Source: JBDTDV01 sp039922875 (lineage in GTDB: Bacteria > Actinomycetota > Actinomycetes > Actinomycetales > Microbacteriaceae). Taken from it: a stretch of DNA of 30,651 bases. Shown one piece after another: positions 23,985 to 30,651 of the stretch (position 1 is its first letter; every line of letters begins with the position of its first letter). The notes beneath the pieces are model-generated. The model worked only from the letters and a program-made list of their open reading frames with translations, had not been told where the DNA came from and did no database searches. The DNA is taken from assembly GCA_039922875.1 (NCBI GenBank), contig JBDTDV010000073.1:1-30651 (forward strand). The letters are read 5' to 3'. Made by a program: the position numbers and the translations under genes.

Positions 23985-24919
23985 CCAGACACTTTTTGCG
24001 TGACGACGACATTTCCCCGACCGAACAGGCCGAGATCCTCGATCTCGCCGTTGACCTGAAGCGGGACCGGTTCGGCTGGCGGCCGCTGGAGGGGCCGCGC
24101 ACGGTCGCCGTGATCTTCGACAAGTCGTCCACCCGCACCCGGGTCTCCTTCGCGGTCGGCATTGCCGACCTTGGCGGCAGCCCGCTGATAATCAGCACGG
24201 CGAACAGTCAGCTGGGTGGCAAAGAGACCCCGACCGATACCGCACGGGTCCTGGAGCGCATGGTGTCGGCAATCGCCTGGCGAACCTACGACCAGTCCGG
24301 TCTGGAGGAGATGGCAGCCGGCACGACCGTGCCGGTGATCAACGCCCTCTCCGACGACTTCCACCCCTGTCAGCTGCTGGCCGACCTGATGACGATCCGG
24401 GAGAAGCGCGGCTCGCTCGCCGGGCTGACCCTGACCTTCCTTGGCGACGGTGCCAGTAACATGGCGCAGTCTTATCTGCTGGCCGCGGCGACTGCAGGGA
24501 TACACGTGCGGGTGGCATCCCCACCCGACTATTCCGCTTCAGCCGCAGTCGTCGCCGACGCCACCTCCATCGCCGCGGCCACCGGGGGCTCGGTTTCGCT
24601 GTACCGTAACCCGCGGGAGGCGGTCTCCGGCGCGGACGTCGTCGTCACCGACACCTGGGTGTCTATGGGCAAGGAGCGCGAGAAGGCGCAGCGCCTGGAT
24701 GTACTGGGTGAATACCGGGTGGACCAGAAGCTGATGGCGCTGGCGGACCCGAACGCCCTCTTCCTGCACTGCCTGCCAGCCGATCGCGGCTACGAGGTCA
24801 CCGCAGAAGTCATCGACGGTCCGCAGAGCGTGGTCTGGGATGAAGCCGAGAACCGGCTGCACGCACAGAAAGCGCTGCTGGTCTGGTTGCTGGCCAAGAA
24901 CTCACTAGAAAGCAGATGA
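23981..24919 (+). CDS. argF: Ornithine carbamoyltransferase ArgF
   Basis: A 312-residue transcarbamylase making citrulline from ornithine and carbamoyl phosphate. The carbamoyl-phosphate motif SSTRTRVSF lies near residue 50, and FLGDGASNMAQSYLLAAATAG, the ornithine-loop DTWVSMGKERE and the C-terminal FLHCLPADRGYEVT are diagnostic. An ATGA overlap couples it to argD. In many actinobacteria argR and argG follow here; instead argH begins only 9 nt after the stop. Confidence 0.97.
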   Translation: MTRHFLRDDDISPTEQAEILDLAVDLKRDRFGWRPLEGPRTVAVIFDKSSTRTRVSFAVGIADLGGSPLIISTANSQLGGKETPTDTARVLERMVSAIAWRTYDQSGLEEMAAGTTVPVINALSDDFHPCQLLADLMTIREKRGSLAGLTLTFLGDGASNMAQSYLLAAATAGIHVRVASPPDYSASAAVVADATSIAAATGGSVSLYRNPREAVSGADVVVTDTWVSMGKEREKAQRLDVLGEYRVDQKLMALADPNALFLHCLPADRGYEVTAEVIDGPQSVVWDEAENRLHAQKALLVWLLAKNSLESR

Positions 24920-24928
24920 AGGAGAACC

Positions 24929-26355
<1,427 letters not shown>

Positions 26356-26359
<4 letters not shown>

Positions 26360-26982
26360 GCGTGGAAACCGCCGCGTACCGGATCCCGGAACGCGCGGAG
26401 TTCTCCGCGTCCGCCGTGGAGATGGGGCCTCGACTGCTCGGCGCCCTGCTCAGCCACGAAACCGATCGCGGAACGGTCACGGTTCGGATCACCGAGCTCG
26501 AGGCGTATATGGGCGACGGCAACGACCCCGGCTCGCACGCGTATCGCGGAAAGACCAAGCGCAATGCGGCGATGTTCGGCCCGCCGGCGCACCTGTACGC
26601 ATATTTCACCTATGGAATGCATACCTGCGCCAACATCGTCTGCTCGCCGGATGGATCCGCGTCGGGCTGTCTGATGCGTGGCGCAGAAGTGGTCGAGGGG
26701 CTCGAGCTGGCCAGGGAGCGTCGTGGCGCGAAGATCACCGATCGGGCCCTGGGCAGAGGGCCGGCCAACCTCGTGGTCGCCTTGGGAATCACGCTGGTCG
26801 ACGGCGGTGCCGATCTCCTGGCGTCACCGTTCACGCTGCGGCTGCCGATCACCCCGCCGGACTTCCAGGTGGGCCCGCGCACGGGTCTTGGCGGGCCGGG
26901 CGGCGGCCTCGAATACCCGTGGCGATTCTGGATCCCGGGGGAGCGATCCGTGTCACCGTACCGGAAGCATCCGCGCGCTTAG
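26356..26982 (+). CDS. DNA-3-methyladenine glycosylase (AAG/MPG family)
   Basis: A 208-residue alkyl-purine DNA glycosylase of the eukaryote-like AAG fold, which removes alkylated or deaminated purines in base-excision repair. The active-site block is ITELEAYMGDGNDPGSHAYRGKTKRNAAMFG, with the catalytic Glu in ELEAY. AHLYAYFTYGMHTCANIVC and CLMRGAEVVEG follow, and the C-terminus has FQVGPRTGLGG and PWRFW. It starts with ATGA overlapping the argH stop, so repair and arginine genes are co-translated, a frequent actinobacterial order. Its stop codon overlaps that of the convergent membrane protein gene (shared bases 26979–26982). Confidence 0.94.
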
Positions 26983-27575
26983 CCGACCGCGTGCGCAATC
27001 GCGGCGCAGGCGCACGCCCAGATCAGACTTACCAGGGTGCCGATGATGAACCGCTCTCGGGACTCGGCCGCGTCCAACTCGGTGAACCGACCGACACCCT
27101 TCACGGCGACGATCACGGCCAGGGCGGCCGGGAAGCCGGCCACGATGGCGCCGGCTGTCGCGAACCGCTCCAGGAATCCGATGGTGGTTCCGCCGCGCAG
27201 GACCTCGCGACGGGCTGTCGCCGGAGCGTCCGCGGCCGCGGAGGCGACCACAATCCCACCGTGGCTGCCGATCGCCACGCTGCCGCGGGAGGCCAGTGCG
27301 AGCACGAGCATGGCGGCCGGGCCACCGCCAAGAACCGCGAAAGCCAGCACGGCGATGGTCAGCAGCGCCGTGACCAGCGCCGGAGCCGGCCGGGTCGGGA
27401 TGTTAGCGATGATCAGTGCGGCGCCTAGCGCTGACGAGGAGAGGTAGACCATCCAGCGCCGCTGGAAGCGTAGTGCGAGCACGGACGCACACACTCCGAC
27501 CATGGTCACCGCCAGCACGGCTGCCCACACCAAGATCGGCCAGAGCGCGTCAAGGTGATACCAGTAGGCAATCAT
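26979..27575 (-). CDS. Predicted multi-pass membrane protein, operon partner of the SatD-like gene
   Basis: A 198-residue protein with about five hydrophobic segments, near residues 12–33, 44–60, 66–95 (perhaps two helices), 138–160 and 178–197. The loop at about 96–135 is polar (SRGSVAIGSHGG, ADAPATARREVLRGG) and a short charged stretch GRFTELDAAESRERF precedes the last helix. I do not recognise a named family or catalytic motif. It starts with ATG at 27575, overlapping the upstream SatD-like gene by 4 nt, so the two are translationally coupled and probably act together. In many genomes a small membrane protein accompanies SatD-type regulators; the function is unknown. Confidence 0.8.
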   Translation of the reverse strand: MIAYWYHLDALWPILVWAAVLAVTMVGVCASVLALRFQRRWMVYLSSSALGAALIIANIPTRPAPALVTALLTIAVLAFAVLGGGPAAMLVLALASRGSVAIGSHGGIVVASAAADAPATARREVLRGGTTIGFLERFATAGAIVAGFPAALAVIVAVKGVGRFTELDAAESRERFIIGTLVSLIWACACAAIAHAVG

Positions 27576-28231
27576 GCCGCGGACTCCGCCTCCCTCGTGC
27601 TGCTGTGATCCAGCTGCCCTAGCAGCTTAGCCAGGCCGGGGCGCGCAGCGTCTTCAAGCTTCCAGAGCGCGGCGGACAGTCGCTGGCTGACCGCCGCGGG
27701 GGTGATGCCGAGCTCTGCCGCGATCTGGGCCTGGTTCAGGCCGCGCTCCGTACGGTCGACTGCCTCCCATCCGGATTCGGTCCGGCGCTCGCGAATCAGC
27801 AACAACATGCTCAGCATCGGCTCCACGTCGGCGGCGGTCATCAGGATCGATCGGTCCGGGTCGGATCCGAAGGCGCCCGGCAGGCCCTCTGTCTCCAGGG
27901 CGAACCGAGCCGGCGCGTGCTTGGCCCGGGAGACTGCGCGCCTGGCGGCGACGAATGCCGGTCCGGAGGACGTTCTCGTCGCGTCGGCCAGCGGCAGCCG
28001 TACCGCTCCGATGCCGAGGCCGACGCTCCACTGGCCGGTGCGGGCAATGTATAGGATCATCGCAAGTACCGCAGCCGGGCTGCCCACGAGCGCCTGCAAC
28101 TCATCGCCCGAGTTCTGGTCGGCCGGCAGCAGGAGGGTGTCAGCGAAGTCCTCGTTCAGGCGGGCCATCAGCTCGCCGCCCCGGTCGATGTCATGCCGGC
28201 TGTCCACCTGATCTGCGGTGATGACGAACAT
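27572..28231 (-). CDS. SatD-like protein with C-terminal helix-turn-helix
   Basis: A 219-residue protein resembling the SatD family. The N-terminus is MFVITADQVDSRHDIDRGGELMARLNE, and the middle has DQNSGDELQALVGSPAAVLAMI and VGLGIGAVRLPLADATRTSSGPAFVAARRAVSRAK, features of SatD/RepA-like folds. Residues ~150–205 contain an HTH region (RTERGLNQAQIAAELGITPAAVSQRLSAALW), similar to sigma-4/LuxR-like helices. The combination suggests a DNA-binding sensor, but its ligand and targets are unknown. The ATG at 28231 has a GGGAGGGG Shine-Dalgarno. The upstream palindrome at 28266–28282 is a candidate site for its own autoregulation. Confidence 0.8.
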   Translation of the reverse strand: MFVITADQVDSRHDIDRGGELMARLNEDFADTLLLPADQNSGDELQALVGSPAAVLAMILYIARTGQWSVGLGIGAVRLPLADATRTSSGPAFVAARRAVSRAKHAPARFALETEGLPGAFGSDPDRSILMTAADVEPMLSMLLLIRERRTESGWEAVDRTERGLNQAQIAAELGITPAAVSQRLSAALWKLEDAARPGLAKLLGQLDHSSTREAESAA

Positions 28232-28257
28232 GGTGCCCCTCCCGTTCTGTCGTCACG

Positions 28258-28288
28258 TTAGATAATAATCTAATTTAGATTAACATAA
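28258..28288 (-). promoter_or_regulatory. AT-rich palindromic operator inside the predicted satD-like promoter
   Basis: TAATCTAATTTAGATTA (28266–28282) is a perfect 17-bp palindrome around a central base. A further TTAGAT half-site at 28258–28263 makes a second, overlapping inverted repeat (TTAGAT-AATA-ATCTAA). On the minus strand TTATGT (28288–28283) and TTATCT (28265–28260) flank it as −35 and −10 with a spacer of exactly 17 bp, which the palindrome fills. Such AT-rich sequence stands out in this GC-rich genome. The binding protein is inferred to be the SatD-like HTH protein. Confidence 0.65.
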
Positions 28289-28326
28289 GGTAATAGGCTT
28301 ATCCAGCTGGGTGATCATGGCGCTGA

Positions 28327-28332
28327 TACCCT
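28327..28332 (+). promoter_or_regulatory. −10 box (TACCCT) for leaderless tyrS transcript
   Basis: TACCCT is followed by 8 nt and the GTG at 28341. It supports that start over the ATG at 28362, which also lacks a Shine-Dalgarno. Confidence 0.4.
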
Positions 28333-28340
28333 TGGTTCTC

Positions 28341-29672
28341 GTGTCTGGCAATGGCGAAAACATGAAATCCCAACAGAATGATCCCTCCTTTGATGATATT
28401 TGGGAGGAGATCCTCTGGCGGGGTTTGGTGCATGTCTCGACCGATCGCGCCGAGTTGAAGAGTCTGCTGGCAGGGCCGCCGATCACCTACTACTGCGGGT
28501 TTGATCCCACGGCGCCCAGCCTGCACCTGGGCAATCTGGTGCAGCTGCTCCTGATGCGACGACTGCAACTGGCCGGCCACCGGCCGCTCGGCCTGGTCGG
28601 CGGCTCGACCGGGCTGATCGGCGATCCCCGGCCCACCGCCGAACGGGTGCTGAACACCAAAGACGTGGTGGTCGAATGGGTCGGCTATCTCACGGCGCAG
28701 ATCTCCAAGTTCCTCAGCTTTCAAGGCCCGGCCGCCGCAACGCTGGTCAACAACCTGGACTGGACGGCGCCGCTGAGCGCGATCGACTTCCTGCGCGACA
28801 TCGGCAAGCACTATCGGGTCGGCACCATGTTGAAGAAGGATGCCGTCAGCGCCCGATTGAATTCGGATGCCGGCATCAGCTACACCGAGTTCAGCTACCA
28901 GATTTTGCAGGGGATGGACTTCCTCGAGCTCTACCGCAGCTACGGCTGTGTGCTGCAGACCGGCGGAAGCGATCAGTGGGGAAATCTGACCAGCGGAACC
29001 GACCTGATCCATCGAGTGGAACATGCCACGGTGCATGCCGTGGGCACTCCGCTGATCATCAACAGCGACGGAACGAAATTCGGCAAGAGCGAAGGGAACG
29101 CGGTCTGGCTGGATCCTGCGTTGACCAGTCCATACGCCTTCTACCAGTTCTGGCTCAATACCGATGACGCTGATGTGGTCGAACGATTGAAGATCTTTAC
29201 CTTCCTGAGCCGAGAGAGAATCCAGCGGCTGGCTGTCGCGGTGGCCGCAGAGCCATTCAAACGTGAAGCACAGCGCGTGCTTGCCTACGAGGTGACGAGC
29301 CTGGTGCACGGCACAGAGGCGACCGATGCCGCCATCGCGGCGGCACGCGCCCTGTTCGGGCAGGGAGAGCTGGACGACCTTGATCCGGGGACCCTCCGCG
29401 CCGCGCTGAGCGAGCTGCCGAGCATCAGCACCGCATCCGGCACCAGCGTGGCGCAGGCGCTGGTGGGGACCGGGCTGATGGCGAGCCTGAGTGAAGCCAG
29501 ACGCGCGATAGGGCAGGGCGGGATCTATCTGAACAACGTCAAGGTCGACAGCCCTGATGCGACTATCGCCGAGGGAGCGTTGCGCTGCTCAATGGCGGTG
29601 CTGCGACGGGGAAAGAAGACCCTCGCCGGCGTCTTCATCGACGAGTCGCCGAGCGAAAATGCGGCTCGATGA
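28341..29672 (+). CDS. tyrS: Tyrosyl-tRNA synthetase
   Basis: A 443-residue class I enzyme that charges tRNA-Tyr. The HIGH-type motif is PSLHLGN near residue 60 and the KMSKS-type loop is KFGKS near residue 246. YYCGFDPTA, LVGGSTGLIGDPR, QILQGMDFLELYRSYGC, GGSDQWGN and the C-terminal S4-type RNA-binding domain (SLSEARRAIGQGGIYLNNVKV) are diagnostic. I chose GTG 28341 (MSGNGENMKSQQNDPSF) because of the −10 box; ATG 28362 is the alternative, seven residues shorter. An in-frame ATG at 28311 lies upstream of the predicted transcription start. No T-box is seen. The rRNA operon leader follows directly. Confidence 0.96.
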   Translation: MSGNGENMKSQQNDPSFDDIWEEILWRGLVHVSTDRAELKSLLAGPPITYYCGFDPTAPSLHLGNLVQLLLMRRLQLAGHRPLGLVGGSTGLIGDPRPTAERVLNTKDVVVEWVGYLTAQISKFLSFQGPAAATLVNNLDWTAPLSAIDFLRDIGKHYRVGTMLKKDAVSARLNSDAGISYTEFSYQILQGMDFLELYRSYGCVLQTGGSDQWGNLTSGTDLIHRVEHATVHAVGTPLIINSDGTKFGKSEGNAVWLDPALTSPYAFYQFWLNTDDADVVERLKIFTFLSRERIQRLAVAVAAEPFKREAQRVLAYEVTSLVHGTEATDAAIAAARALFGQGELDDLDPGTLRAALSELPSISTASGTSVAQALVGTGLMASLSEARRAIGQGGIYLNNVKVDSPDATIAEGALRCSMAVLRRGKKTLAGVFIDESPSENAAR

Positions 29673-29702
29673 CCGTCGACACGCCCGGGCTACGGCGGTG
29701 AT

Positions 29703-29731
29703 TTGCACCGCGGCTGACGGATGCGTAAAGT
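29703..29731 (+). promoter_or_regulatory. rrn promoter P1 (TTGCAC-N17-TAAAGT)
   Basis: TTGCAC (29703–29708) and TAAAGT (29726–29731) are spaced by 17 bp, a near-optimal σ70-type promoter about 510 bp before 16S rRNA. Confidence 0.65.
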
Positions 29732-29941
29732 ACTTACTTGTCACCCCAAAGGTGCGGGAAAGCGGAAGAGCTTCCCGGCCTCAAGAGGGACCAGATCCCA
29801 GCAAAGTGGCTTCCTTCTCTTGAAGAGGGAATGCCCAACATCTAGGATTGAAACCCACTCGATAAGCAATTTCGAATCGTCTCGAAACGTGCGGATCAGG
29901 GACTCCAGGTGAGAACCCGAATCAGTGCGAAAACCGACGAA

Positions 29942-29969
29942 TTGACTTGGTCTTCGAGAGTGGTAAGGT
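29942..29969 (+). promoter_or_regulatory. rrn promoter P2 (TTGACT-N16-TAAGGT)
   Basis: TTGACT (29942–29947) and TAAGGT (29964–29969) are spaced by 16 bp, about 270 bp before 16S rRNA. TTGACT is the typical −35 of actinobacterial rRNA promoters. Confidence 0.65.
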
Positions 29970-30124
29970 AGAGAAGTTGCCCCGAATTGACGGCCGAGAG
30001 GTCAGAAGTCGGGAGCATCCGATCCTTGAGAACTCAACAGCGTGCACAATGTCAAATGCCAAAAACCTCGTGACGAGGAGCAATTCTCGTCGGGAGATTC
30101 CTTTGGAATAAAATTAAGACAACA

Positions 30125-30148
30125 AACAAATGTCAGTAGATATTTGTT
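30125..30148 (+). other. Stem-loop in pre-16S leader
   Basis: AACAAAT (30125–30131) and ATTTGTT (30142–30148) pair around a 10-nt loop. It lies in the AT-rich part of the leader, and may take part in processing or antitermination. Confidence 0.5.
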
Positions 30149-30165
30149 CTTGTCAGTATCAAACT

Positions 30166-30199
30166 TGTGACCTTCTTCCGTTCGCGGTGGTTGGTCACA
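30166..30199 (+). other. Stem-loop or processing half-stem just before 16S rRNA
   Basis: TGTGACC (30166–30172) and GGTCACA (30193–30199) pair across 20 nt, ending about 42 nt before the mature 16S 5' end. Alternatively the 5' sequences may pair with the region beyond the 16S 3' end to form the RNase III stem, which lies outside the window. Confidence 0.45.
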
Positions 30200-30241
30200 C
30201 GAGATGTGCCGGGTGACTTAGGTCGCTCGTGCAATCAAACA

Positions 30242-30651
<410 letters not shown>

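Larger units (their letters stand above)
29673..30241 (+). promoter_or_regulatory. rRNA operon promoter and leader region
   Basis: This 569-bp non-coding stretch between tyrS and 16S rRNA contains two predicted promoters, the motif CTTGAGAACTCAACAG (30025–30040), and several inverted repeats. The latter motif resembles the conserved leader sequence of actinobacterial rRNA operons linked to antitermination. Short open frames here have no recognisable product, and base composition turns AT-rich after about 30090. Confidence 0.7.

Noticed and set aside
29721..29912. Small open frames between tyrS and 16S rRNA
   Set aside because: They have no recognisable product or ribosome binding site and coincide with the rrn promoters and leader.

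Overview
The window is a GC-rich stretch of an actinobacterial chromosome, most likely from the family Microbacteriaceae. This is inferred from the gene order (clgR–DUF3046–recA–recX–miaB–miaA–dapF–hflX–lexA–LysM protein), from a PriA-type HisA, from start codons without Shine-Dalgarno sequences placed directly behind TANNNT boxes, and from the 16S rRNA 5' region at the right edge. Almost everything is core genome. I found no insertion sequence, prophage, CRISPR array or tRNA gene.

Region by region: (1) 1–2442 carries the 3' end of a ClgR-like regulator, a terminator, a DUF3046 gene, and recA with an SOS box followed by recX. (2) 2460–8104 holds miaB/miaA (tRNA A37 modification), dapF (lysine and peptidoglycan), a convergent RsmC-like methyltransferase, and hflX (ribosome-associated GTPase). 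(3) 8110–9361 is an SOS module: lexA diverges from a small membrane-anchored LysM protein whose promoter overlaps a LexA box nearly identical to the recA box. (4) 9387–13646 is a partial histidine operon (hisC, hisB, hisH, priA) ending in an SseB-family gene, with a convergent DUF1844 gene. (5) 13912–15113 is infC–rpmI–rplT with an AUC-initiated infC and a strong terminator. (6) 15186–19607 holds a SpoU/TrmH methyltransferase and pheS–pheT. (7) 19650–26982 is argC-J-B-D-F-H plus a 3-methyladenine DNA glycosylase, with neither argR nor argG. (8) 26979–28231 is a leftward two-gene operon (membrane protein and SatD-like HTH protein) preceded by an AT-rich palindrome. (9) 28341–30651 is tyrS, a leader of about 570 bp with promoters, and the start of a 16S rRNA gene.

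Functionally the window joins translation (IF3, L35, L20, PheRS, TyrRS, tRNA and rRNA modification, rRNA), the DNA-damage response (RecA, RecX, LexA, LysM protein, glycosylase) and amino-acid biosynthesis (His, Arg, DAP/Lys). The most striking global pattern is that at least eleven start codons lie 6–8 nt (a twelfth 9 nt) after a TANNNT −10 box with no ribosome binding site, as expected for leaderless mRNAs. The most interesting local items are the lexA–LysM SOS module, the 17-bp palindrome that fits exactly into the spacer of the proposed satD-like promoter, the AUC start of infC, and a 13-bp triplicate repeat at the 3' end of the SseB gene.
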